A stretch of DNA of 5,444 bases from Butyrivibrio sp. (GTDB lineage Bacteria > Bacillota_A > Clostridia > Lachnospirales > Lachnospiraceae), in NCBI GenBank assembly GCA_017996845.1, contig JAGOGF010000155.1:1-5444 (forward strand), read 5' to 3'. Every line of letters starts with the position of its first letter. Positions within the stretch are counted from its first letter, which is position 1. A program made the translations under genes and the position numbers. Below, one piece after another: positions 1 to 5,386 of the stretch. Under the pieces are notes generated by a model. That model was not told where the DNA came from. It did no database searches and was given only the letters and a program-made list of their open reading frames with translations.

Positions 1-69
1 GTATCCAAAACAGCATAGCTTATTACCTTGAACAGGTAAAGAAAAGCTATGACTATATAATACGAGGAG
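1..69 (+). repeat. Left copy of 69-bp perfect inverted repeat (glyA leader)
   Basis: Every base from 1 to 69 matches the reverse complement of 5318-5386 (position p pairs with 5387-p); the match stops at base 70. It begins at the window edge, so it may be longer. Inside is a hairpin at 14-51: CATAGCTT (14-21) pairs with AAGCTATG (44-51), and TACCT (24-28) with AGGTA (34-38) around a 5-nt loop. A TATAAT lies at 56-61, but TTGAAC at 28-33 is 22 nt upstream, too far for a normal promoter. The last six bases, GAGGAG (64-69), are glyA's ribosome binding site. The identity is observed; whether it is an invertible switch, a duplicated leader or an assembly product is open. Confidence 0.97.
64..69 (+). 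promoter_or_regulatory. Shine-Dalgarno of glyA at the exact inner edge of the inverted repeat
   Basis: GAGGAG lies 7 nt upstream of the glyA ATG, ideal spacing. It is listed because the perfect repeat ends on its last G, so the repeat carries glyA's translation signal but none of its coding sequence. At the right copy the same bases are only 5' UTR, because the minus-strand gene has its own AAGGAG further down. Confidence 0.85.
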
Positions 70-76
70 AAAAGTA

Positions 77-1315
77 ATGTATTCATTGGATGAAGTGAAA
101 AAAGTTGACCCGGAGATTGCACAGGCAATTGAAGAGGAAATGCAGCGTCAGAATGATCACATTGAACTGATCGCATCTGAAAACTGGACGAGCAAGGCTG
201 TTATGGCTGCAATGGGAAGCCCGCTGACGAACAAATATGCAGAAGGTCTTCCGGGAAAAAGATATTATGGTGGATGCGAATGCGTTGATATTGTTGAGAA
301 TCTTGCAAGGGATCGTGCGAAAGAACTTTTTGGATGTGACTATGCAAATGTTCAGCCACATTCCGGTGCACAGGCGAATCTTGCTGTTCAGTTTGCGGTA
401 CTGAGCCCTGGAGATACTATAATGGGGATGAATCTGAATCAGGGAGGACATCTTTCACATGGCAGTTCTGCAAATATTTCGGGTACCTATTTCAAAGTAA
501 TTCCTTACGGTGTAGATGAAAACGGTTTTCTTGACTATGATGAAATGTATCGTCTGGCAGTGGAACATAAGCCCAAAATGATTATTGCCGGTGCATCTGC
601 TTACTGCAGAACAATTGATTTCAAAAAGTTTCGTGAAGCGGCAGATGCGTGCGGAGCTGTTCTGATGGCAGATATTGCACATATTGCGGGATTAGTTGCA
701 GCAGGTCTTCATCCCAGTCCGTTTCCATACGCAGATGTTGTTACAACAACAACACATAAAACGCTTCGTGGACCAAGGGGCGGTATGATTCTCTGGAATC
801 AGAATGTGCAGGATCGATTTAAGTTCAACAAGGCGGTTTTCCCGGGAATTCAGGGTGGCCCTCTGGAACACGTGATTGCTGCAAAAGCAGTATGTTTTAA
901 AGAAGCACTTCAGCCTGCGTTCAAAACCTATCAGCAGAACATTCTGGATAATGCAAAAGCGCTTTGCGCCGGGCTGATGAGCCGCGGGGTACAGATTGTA
1001 TCGGGAGGCACGGATAACCACCTGATGCTGATTGATCTGACGAATTTTGCGCTTACAGGAAAAGATGTGGAAAAGTGGTTGGATGAAGCGCATATTACTG
1101 CAAATAAGAACACCATACCAAATGAGCAGCAGTCACCTTTTGTCACAAGTGGAATCCGTCTGGGAACACCTGCTGTTACGACAAGAGGAATGGATACAGA
1201 GGATATGGATCAGATTGCGGAAGCAATTGCTTATGTAATAAAGGAAAAGGAAGCCGGAATTGAGAAAGCAAGAGAAGTTGTTAAGAAGCTTACAGACAGA
1301 TATCCGCTGATCTGA
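77..1315 (+). CDS. glyA: Serine hydroxymethyltransferase
   Basis: Cytosolic PLP enzyme interconverting serine plus tetrahydrofolate with glycine plus 5,10-methylene-tetrahydrofolate, the main source of one-carbon units for purines, thymidylate and methionine. The 412 residues match the usual length of about 415. Family motifs occur in order: the LIASEN segment near residue 32, LTNKYAEG and GKRYYGG near 50-66, QPHSG near 93, GGHLSHG near 122, DIAH with Asp199 and His202, and [14 protein letters not shown] with the PLP-binding Lys228. The ATG at 77 has GAGGAG at 7-nt spacing. A strong terminator follows, so it is probably monocistronic. No promoter with acceptable spacing is visible in the 76 bases upstream, so transcription probably begins outside the window or beyond the repeat. 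The product is certain from sequence. Confidence 0.98.
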   Translation: MYSLDEVKKVDPEIAQAIEEEMQRQNDHIELIASENWTSKAVMAAMGSPLTNKYAEGLPGKRYYGGCECVDIVENLARDRAKELFGCDYANVQPHSGAQANLAVQFAVLSPGDTIMGMNLNQGGHLSHGSSANISGTYFKVIPYGVDENGFLDYDEMYRLAVEHKPKMIIAGASAYCRTIDFKKFREAADACGAVLMADIAHIAGLVAAGLHPSPFPYADVVTTTTHKTLRGPRGGMILWNQNVQDRFKFNKAVFPGIQGGPLEHVIAAKAVCFKEALQPAFKTYQQNILDNAKALCAGLMSRGVQIVSGGTDNHLMLIDLTNFALTGKDVEKWLDEAHITANKNTIPNEQQSPFVTSGIRLGTPAVTTRGMDTEDMDQIAEAIAYVIKEKEAGIEKAREVVKKLTDRYPLI

Positions 1316-1370
1316 CAAATACGTTTTTGGGTTTGAATCATCTGCTATATTTTACAGGAATAAAAGAATC

Positions 1371-1416
1371 CGCTGTTTTTTGCATGAACCATGAAAGCAA
1401 AAAACAGCGTTTTTTT
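1371..1416 (+). terminator. Intrinsic terminator of glyA
   Basis: A 13-bp perfect stem, CGCTGTTTTTTGC (1371-1383) with GCAAAAAACAGCG (1397-1409), closes a 13-nt loop and is followed by seven T residues (1410-1416). It begins 55 nt after the glyA stop and isolates glyA from the regulator operon. Confidence 0.92.
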
Positions 1417-1451
1417 CTATAAAAAATTTTTTATTAAAATGTAAAATATAC

Positions 1452-1480
1452 TTGACATAAAATGTAAAGCTTACTATACT
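1452..1480 (+). promoter_or_regulatory. Sigma-A type promoter of the regulator operon
   Basis: TTGACA (1452-1457) and TATACT (1475-1480) are separated by exactly 17 bp, a near-consensus housekeeping promoter. Expected initiation near 1487 would give a leader of about 30 nt before the regulator ATG. Confidence 0.88.
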
Positions 1481-1500
1481 TTAGTAAAGCCGACTTTACA
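1463..1500. promoter_or_regulatory. Probable operator: symmetric GTAAAG sites over the -10 region
   Basis: TGTAAAG (1463-1469) is inverted as CTTTACA (1494-1500). Between them TTACTA (1471-1476) and TAGTAA (1482-1487) form a second dyad with a 5-bp centre that covers the -10 hexamer. GTAAAGC also recurs directly at 1464-1470 and 1484-1490, and a related GTAAAAT starts at 1441. Symmetry over a promoter just upstream of an XRE gene fits repression by its own product; this is inference from layout. Confidence 0.6.
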
Positions 1501-1517
1501 AAAAGAAATGGAGAAAA

Positions 1518-1724
1518 ATGAAAACCAGAATTCAAGAGCTTAGAAAAGAAAAAAGGATTACGCAAAATGAGCTGGCGGATGCACTGGATGTGACAAGACA
1601 AACTATCATATCGCTTGAAAACGGTAAATATAAGGCATCGCTTGTTTTGGCACACAAAATTGCGCAGTTCTTTCACAGTACAGTAGAAGAAATATTTATA
1701 TTTGAGGAGGATGAAAATTTATGA
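1518..1724 (+). CDS. Small XRE (Cro/CI) family transcriptional regulator
   Basis: A 68-residue protein that is almost entirely one helix-turn-helix domain. The first helix is KTRIQELRKEKRITQ, the HTH core spans about residues 15-35 with recognition-helix sequence VTRQTIISLENG, and the end is EEIFIFEEDENL. It resembles the short single-domain regulators common in Firmicutes, which bind DNA as dimers and often autoregulate. GGAG (1510-1513) lies 4 nt before the ATG, somewhat close. Its stop overlaps the next start as ATGA (1721-1724), implying translational coupling to the membrane protein. The paired sites in its promoter are the likely operator. Family certain; target genes and signal unknown. 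Confidence 0.93.
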   Translation: MKTRIQELRKEKRITQNELADALDVTRQTIISLENGKYKASLVLAHKIAQFFHSTVEEIFIFEEDENL

Positions 1725-2209
1725 CAGGCATGTGTTTATTATCAGGTAAGGGAGATTACACAACAAACGAAGGTTACAGGAAAACAGTGAAAAGAAAAAT
1801 TGCGGTGATGAGTTTGATCATTATTCTGGGGCTGGTTAGTATTGCAGCGATTGAGTTATGCAAACATATATTTAATATTCCAATCACGGACTACACAGAA
1901 GGTTTATATCTTGGAATCGGAACAGGACTTGTTGCCTGTGGAACAATATTAATTATTAAGAGAAAAAGAATACTTGCTGACGAAGAAAAGCTCAAAAAAG
2001 CCAGAATTGCTGAATCAGATGAAAGAAATCTCGCAATAGCGAATGCCTCCTGGAAAACAGCTACGATTGCACTTCTGTTTGCTGTATATGCGGAGTTTCT
2101 GATTGCAGGAATCAGCATGCCGCAGGTTGCCCGGGCAGCGGAGAGTCTGATCGCAATATTTTTTATTGTTTATCTGGTTGCATATCGGGTAAACACCTCA
2201 AAAATGTAA
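1721..2209 (+). CDS. Four-helix membrane protein coupled to the XRE regulator (DUF2178-like)
   Basis: A 162-residue predicted integral membrane protein with hydrophobic segments at about 27-46, 61-80, 111-130 and 139-157. The loop between helices 2 and 3 (about 81-110) is strongly charged and contains a DERN motif (100-103), which recalls DUF2178-type proteins; that assignment is from memory and tentative. The ATG overlaps the regulator's stop, and GAGGAGG (1704-1710) lies 10 nt upstream inside the regulator's coding sequence. The N-terminal 20 residues are atypical, so a later start such as the GTG just before KRKIAV is possible but has a weaker binding site. Regulator-membrane protein pairs like this are common in Clostridia. 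The membrane protein might sense a signal or relieve the regulator, but nothing in the sequence proves it. Confidence 0.8.
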   Translation: MTGMCLLSGKGDYTTNEGYRKTVKRKIAVMSLIIILGLVSIAAIELCKHIFNIPITDYTEGLYLGIGTGLVACGTILIIKRKRILADEEKLKKARIAESDERNLAIANASWKTATIALLFAVYAEFLIAGISMPQVARAAESLIAIFFIVYLVAYRVNTSKM

Positions 2210-2244
2210 AAATTCAGCCTGATCTGAAGAAAAAGAATACTTTT

Positions 2245-2295
2245 CCCAAAAGACAGATTTGTTTTTGCAAAACGGAATTGTCTGTCTTTTTGGGG
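2245..2295 (+). terminator. Terminator-like long hairpin after the regulator operon
   Basis: AAAAGACAGA (2248-2257) pairs with TCTGTCTTTT (2281-2290), and the flanking CCC (2245-2247) can pair with GGG (2292-2294) past one unpaired T. The interior can pair further: GTTTT with AAAAC around TGC. It starts 36 nt after the membrane protein stop. The T-run is short and partly inside the stem, so efficiency is uncertain. Confidence 0.6.
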
Positions 2296-2314
2296 CAAAA
2301 AACAAAATATTTCC

Positions 2315-2346
2315 GGCATGAATGTGCGAAAATCGCAGGAAATGCC
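2315..2346. other. Nested hairpin in the AT-rich spacer
   Basis: GGCAT (2315-2319) pairs with ATGCC (2342-2346), enclosing a second stem of TGCGA (2325-2329) with TCGCA (2333-2337) around a 3-nt loop. No T-tract follows. A weaker AT-rich pair lies next to it, TGTGTAT (2366-2372) with ATACACA (2394-2400). The rest of the spacer from 2210 to 2459 holds no supported gene, and the role of these structures is unknown. Confidence 0.4.
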
Positions 2347-2459
2347 TGTTTGAAAAATATAGTATTGTGTATAAAAAATATGCAATAAAAATAATACACA
2401 GAATATAATCAAATTTGAAAGGAATATATCCAAAAAAACTAAAAAAACAATAAACTGTA

Positions 2460-2488
2460 TTGACAAATTCAATATAATTTCATATAAT
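2460..2488 (+). promoter_or_regulatory. Full-consensus sigma-A promoter for the small-ORF transcript
   Basis: TTGACA (2460-2465) and TATAAT (2483-2488) are exact consensus hexamers with an exact 17-bp spacer in an AT-rich context. Initiation is expected near 2495. The nearest coding start with a good ribosome binding site is about 260 nt downstream. Confidence 0.88.
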
Positions 2489-2494
2489 AAAGAC

Positions 2495-2755
2495 AGAAAA
2501 AGGATAGAAAAAAGGAAAATACTTCGGGAGAGACCGAAAGAAAGGCAGGTATAAACCCAAAACACAGTAACTAAAATATTCAGGAAAGTGAGGTAAACTC
2601 CACCGGAAATTTGATTGAGCATTTGAATTTTATATATTACAACAGTTCAAGTACATGACATGGTGACGAAGTTCAATATTTTAGTTTTGACCGTCACAGC
2701 ATATGAATGCAAAGGTGAATGGAAAGAATGTGTTGAGAAAAAGGAGGACAGTCCA
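2495..2755 (+). ncRNA. Long untranslated leader, candidate structured RNA
   Basis: This is the region between the expected transcription start and the small ORF. Visible pairing includes TTCGG (2523-2527) with CCGAA (2534-2538) around a GAGAGA loop; a short hairpin within 2588-2603; and GTGACG (2663-2668) with CGTCAC (2692-2697), extended inward by GTTCAA with TTTGAC with one bulged base. I recognised no known riboswitch, T-box, 6S, tmRNA or RNase P signature. It may be a regulatory leader, or the whole 400-nt transcript may act as RNA. The extent is inferred from the promoter and from the downstream terminator. Confidence 0.4.
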
Positions 2756-2857
2756 TTGGATATGAGTGACACTCCGACGCAGAATAAGGTGCCGGAAAGA
2801 GAAAGAGAAAAAGAATTAGAAAGAGTATTAGAAAGAGAAGAATTAGAAACAGAATAA
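2756..2857 (+). CDS. 33-residue charged small protein, TTG start
   Basis: AAGGAGG (2741-2747) lies 8 nt before a TTG at 2756, the best ribosome binding site in the region, giving 33 codons to the TAA at 2855. An in-frame ATG at 2762 would be 14 nt from the site, too far. The frame stays open back to an ATG at 2660, but that start has no binding site and would put AAGGAGG inside the coding sequence. The product begins MDMSDTPTQNKVPE and continues as about 20 residues of alternating Glu, Arg and Leu, probably a short helix. There is no signal peptide or membrane segment. The ORF is bracketed by a consensus promoter and a terminator, which supports a real unit, but codon evidence at this length is weak. 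I do not recognise the family. Confidence 0.5.
   Translation: MDMSDTPTQNKVPEREREKELERVLEREELETE
2815..2838 (+). repeat. 12-bp tandem repeat inside the small ORF
   Basis: ATTAGAAAGAGT (2815-2826) is followed directly by ATTAGAAAGAGA (2827-2838), one mismatch at the last base, with partial relatives on both sides in a purine-only tract from about 2794. The unit is a multiple of three, so copy changes would keep the frame and alter the LER-type helix length. Confidence 0.75.
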
Positions 2858-2897
2858 GAGCGGAGACTTTTGAAATAATGAAAGCTTCCGCTCTTTT
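2856..2897 (+). terminator. Intrinsic terminator of the small-ORF transcript
   Basis: AAGAGCGGA (2856-2864) pairs perfectly with TCCGCTCTT (2887-2895), followed by TT before a C; CTTT and AAAG extend the stem inward past two mismatched positions. The stem starts on the last bases of the small ORF's TAA. Confidence 0.85.
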
Positions 2898-2911
2898 CGT
2901 TATATAAAAAT

Positions 2912-2922
2912 TATGATAAAAT
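2912..2922 (+). promoter_or_regulatory. Possible -10 region for the GH3-like gene
   Basis: TATGATAAAAT offers overlapping -10 candidates (TATGAT 2912-2917, TAAAAT 2917-2922) about 25-35 nt upstream of the GH3-like start. No convincing -35 is present because that position falls in the preceding terminator, so this is weak. Confidence 0.3.
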
Positions 2923-2945
2923 CAGAGTAAGATAGCGACATAATA

Positions 2946-4424
2946 ATGGGTATCAAAAAAGAACGGGGATGGCAGATGCGTGACGACAGAGATGACGAGC
3001 AGAGAGAGGATCGGGGAAGCGTTGAAGATAGAAGAGAGCAGCGACGGCAGCGAAGAGTCAGAAATCAGATTATCGTATATGTGACAGTTGCCATTCTTTT
3101 GACAGTTATAGGCTGCGGAGGGTTTCTTGGAGCAGTCAGAGTACGCGGATTGGTAGAGAAATACCAGGCAAATGAAGTAACAGAACAGGCATCGCAGGAT
3201 GCAAGTGAAGCAATTACGATTGGAGATCCGGACGCTGCATCTACTGCTGCAACGCAGAGTCGGGATGATATGTTGAATGAAATTGTCGAAACCTGCATTT
3301 CAGAAATGCCCATTGAAGATAAGGTGGCAGGGTTGTTTTTGATCACACCAGAACAGCTTACGGGGGTAGATTCTGTAGTAAAAGCTGGGAGTGGTACACA
3401 GGAGGCGCTTTCCAAATATGCGGTTGGAGGAATTGTTTATAATTCTAAAAACATGAAGGATCAGGATCAGATTATGTCTATGCTTTCTGATACGCAGAAC
3501 ATGAGTAAATATCCATTGTTTTTTGCTGCAGATGAAGAAGGCGGGGATAAGTCAACTATAGCAGGAATGGCAGGAACAGATAAGGCAGCTGCAGCGGCAG
3601 ACGTAAGTGACTCTGAAGCTGCTGTGCAGAGCGGAAAAACGATTGGAACATATCTTGCTGCGTGTGGTTTTAATCTTGATTTTGCTCCTGTATCAAATAT
3701 TGCAGATAAAAATGCAAAAGAAAAAAATATTTTTTATGGAACGGATGCCACAGAGGTTGGAACGGCTGCTATGGGGGTTGTACAGGGACTTCAGGACAAC
3801 GGAGTCAGTGCATGTATGAAGTTTTTTCCTGTAATGGGAAGTGCATCCGATCAGACACAAAACGGAATAGAGAAAACAGACCGTACCCTTGAGGATATGA
3901 GACAAAGTGAGTTTCTGCCATTTCAGTCAGGAATTCAGGCGGGGGTGAATATGATCATGGTCAGCAATATAGCAGCACCGTCAGCTACAGGAGATAATAC
4001 GCCCTGTTCACTTTCCAGCGTAATGATTACGGATGAACTGAGAAAGGAACTTGGTTATAACGGAATAGTTGTGACTGATGCACTCAATCAAAGTGCCATT
4101 ACGGATTATTATACTCCCGAACAGGCTGCAGTTGCAGCAATTCAGGCCGGAGCTGACCTGTTATATATTCCGGAAGATTTTCAGAAAGCATATGATGGAT
4201 TATTGAAGGCTGTTCAGAGCGGAACTGTTTCCGAAAGCAGAATAGATGAATCGCTTAAAAGAATATACAGAATCAAGTATGCAGATAAAGTAGATGGAAT
4301 CGCAGCGGATAGTGCAATGAGTGCGGCAACGGACGAAACTGCAGCATCAGAATCATTATCAGGTTCGTCAGAGCTGAACAGTGCTTCTGCCGGAGCAGAA
4401 AATTCAGCAGAAGAATCTAATTAA
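2946..4424 (+). CDS. Membrane-anchored GH3-like (NagZ-type) protein with altered catalytic loop
   Basis: A 492-residue protein. Residues 1-40 are highly charged (Arg/Asp/Glu), 41-63 form one membrane helix, 64-110 a linker, 111-445 a glycoside hydrolase family 3 N-terminal-type barrel, and 446-492 a Ser/Ala/Glu-rich tail. The charged N-terminus suggests inside-facing orientation with the barrel outside. Family landmarks: DEEGG (196-200), NLDFAPV (243-249), NIFYG (261-265, usually RSFG), MKFFP (291-295) and TDAL with the expected nucleophile Asp378. The usual KHFPGHG segment, whose His belongs to the acid/base dyad in NagZ-type enzymes, reads KFFPVMG. Activity as beta-N-acetylhexosaminidase is therefore doubtful; it may be a divergent enzyme or a glycan-binding relative. 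Neither the ATG at 2946 nor the one at 2976 (giving MRDDRDD) has a strong binding site; GGGGATGG just before 2976 makes that start quite possible. Confidence 0.88.
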   Translation: MGIKKERGWQMRDDRDDEQREDRGSVEDRREQRRQRRVRNQIIVYVTVAILLTVIGCGGFLGAVRVRGLVEKYQANEVTEQASQDASEAITIGDPDAASTAATQSRDDMLNEIVETCISEMPIEDKVAGLFLITPEQLTGVDSVVKAGSGTQEALSKYAVGGIVYNSKNMKDQDQIMSMLSDTQNMSKYPLFFAADEEGGDKSTIAGMAGTDKAAAAADVSDSEAAVQSGKTIGTYLAACGFNLDFAPVSNIADKNAKEKNIFYGTDATEVGTAAMGVVQGLQDNGVSACMKFFPVMGSASDQTQNGIEKTDRTLEDMRQSEFLPFQSGIQAGVNMIMVSNIAAPSATGDNTPCSLSSVMITDELRKELGYNGIVVTDALNQSAITDYYTPEQAAVAAIQAGADLLYIPEDFQKAYDGLLKAVQSGTVSESRIDESLKRIYRIKYADKVDGIAADSAMSAATDETAASESLSGSSELNSASAGAENSAEESN

Positions 4425-4441
4425 TACAAGGAAATTATATG

Positions 4442-4476
4442 AAAAGGTCTTTCGGTGGAATTCCGAAAGACCTTTT
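4442..4476. terminator. Bidirectional intrinsic terminator between convergent genes
   Basis: AAAAGGTCTTTCGG (4442-4455) pairs perfectly over 14 bp with CCGAAAGACCTTTT (4463-4476) around a 7-nt loop. The A-run and T-run at the two ends supply a U-tail in either direction. It lies 17 nt after the GH3-like stop and 7 nt beyond the stop of the minus-strand gene, so it serves both. Confidence 0.93.
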
Positions 4477-4483
4477 ATCTTAC

Positions 4484-5263
4484 TCAGACGATTGTGTTCA
4501 TCATGCTGCCGGCCTGATAAGAGCTATATGTACCGGAAGCGGTATATGTTTTTTGGGATGATGCAGATACGGCATTGTTCGCGGCGCTTTCAACCAGAGA
4601 TGAAGCGGAAGAAATCTGGTAGGCATATCCGGAATCACTGCCGAATAATTTTTGAATGGCAGCGACATCGGCTTTTTTAAATGCTGTTTCATCAACAGAA
4701 AGTTTACCAGTCTGAGAGTCTTTGGTTATTCCGACTTCTTTCAGCGCATTTTCATTCATTTTGCTTATGGTAGAAAGATAAGATGTACGTGTTGCGATAT
4801 TTGTGCCGGAAGAAGATGAACCTGACGCAAGAAGACTGTTGTATTTATCTGCAAAGTCCGATACAGCCTTGAAAATGGTATCCGTGTCATAGCCGTAGGT
4901 TGTTGTCTTGGTACCATCTGAAGCAGTAGCGGTAAGATTCTTCTTTTTATAAAGAGAATCAGAAGAAAGCGCTTCTACAGAAGATTGCAGATTTTGTGCA
5001 TCTTTTGCAACCGAAGCATATGCTTTTGCTGTAACGGTGGAAGAGGATGCGGAAGTATCAGAAGAACTGTTGGCAGAACTTTTTGTCCCTCCCACTTTTG
5101 CATAATATGCAGAAACAATTTTACCATAACTGCCATTTTTTATTGAACTATAATCGGAGACCATGTTTGAAAGTGAAGAAACATAGTCTTTTGAACTGCT
5201 GCCGGATGAAAGACTGCTGAATAGTGTTGTATAATCTAAGTTGGGATTAAAATTAATACTCAT
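4484..5263 (-). CDS. Serine-rich protein with FliD C-terminal-like region
   Basis: A 259-residue protein. AAGGAG (5277-5272) lies 8 nt before the ATG at 5263. A GTG three codons upstream would abut the binding site, so the ATG is preferred. There is no signal peptide or membrane helix. Residues 1-60 are Ser/Tyr-rich, with serine runs at 61-76 and 148-153. Residues about 126-210 recall the C-terminal region of flagellar cap protein FliD (HAP2): FADKYNSLL (137-145), then GIT...GKLSVDETAF (178-195) and AAIQKLFG (201-208). FliD is normally 400 residues or more, so the variable surface domains are missing and nothing else flagellar is nearby. It could be a small cap-related or surface filament protein, or a domain reused in a non-motile bacterium. 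The leader carries a hairpin and the right copy of the inverted repeat. Confidence 0.72.
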   Translation of the reverse strand: MSINFNPNLDYTTLFSSLSSGSSSKDYVSSLSNMVSDYSSIKNGSYGKIVSAYYAKVGGTKSSANSSSDTSASSSTVTAKAYASVAKDAQNLQSSVEALSSDSLYKKKNLTATASDGTKTTTYGYDTDTIFKAVSDFADKYNSLLASGSSSSGTNIATRTSYLSTISKMNENALKEVGITKDSQTGKLSVDETAFKKADVAAIQKLFGSDSGYAYQISSASSLVESAANNAVSASSQKTYTASGTYSSYQAGSMMNTIV

Positions 5264-5281
5264 ATTGATCACTCCTTATCG

Positions 5282-5315
5282 ATATAGAGGTGGTATACAT
5301 GCCACAAATCCATAT
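5282..5315 (-). promoter_or_regulatory. Leader hairpin upstream of the FliD-like gene
   Basis: Read on the minus strand, ATATGGA pairs with TCTATAT (one G-T pair), enclosing GTGG paired with CCAC around an 8-nt loop, with a small asymmetric interior loop. It ends 4 nt before the Shine-Dalgarno and begins 2 nt inside the repeat boundary, so it lies in the unique part of the leader and could affect translation or RNA stability. Confidence 0.5.
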
Positions 5316-5317
5316 AG

Positions 5318-5386
5318 CTCCTCGTATTATATAGTCATAGCTTTTCTTTACCTGTTCAAGGTAATAAGCTATGCTGTTTTGGATAC
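5318..5386 (-). repeat. Right copy of the 69-bp perfect inverted repeat
   Basis: Exact reverse complement of 1-69. Read on the minus strand it points toward the FliD-like gene, as the left copy points toward glyA. The internal hairpin is at 5336-5373, TATAAT at 5331-5326 and the GAGGAG element at 5323-5318. Here GAGGAG is about 55 nt from the start codon and cannot serve this gene. TATAAT is better placed as a -10 here than at glyA, but no properly spaced -35 was found. Confidence 0.97.

Noticed and set aside
28..61. TTGAAC/TATAAT as a promoter for glyA
   Set aside because: The spacer is 22 bp, and initiation would fall at about 68, inside the Shine-Dalgarno of glyA.
1..69. CRISPR array based on the repeat-like 15-mer
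   Set aside because: There are only two copies, inverted and 5.3 kb apart, with no spacer periodicity and no cas genes.
83..1318. Several minus-strand ORFs antisense to glyA (83-451, 455-682, 692-1093, 931-1146, 1133-1318) and a plus-strand ORF at 1047-1238
   Set aside because: All overlap the unmistakable glyA reading frame, match no family and reflect codon bias of the real gene.
2170..2622. 150-codon minus-strand ORF rich in Leu, Phe and Ile
   Set aside because: It lies in an AT-rich spacer, runs against a consensus plus-strand promoter and overlaps the end of the membrane protein gene. Its hydrophobic composition is what AT-rich antisense DNA gives, and no ribosome binding site was seen.
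2660..2857. 65-codon version of the small ORF from the ATG at 2660
   Set aside because: There is no ribosome binding site before 2660, and its start falls within a leader hairpin. A strong AAGGAGG sits later, at proper spacing to the TTG at 2756.
4381..4695. Plus-strand ORF 4381-4680 and minus-strand ORF 4501-4695
   Set aside because: The first runs through the bidirectional terminator, and both overlap the FliD-like gene in another frame with no family resemblance.
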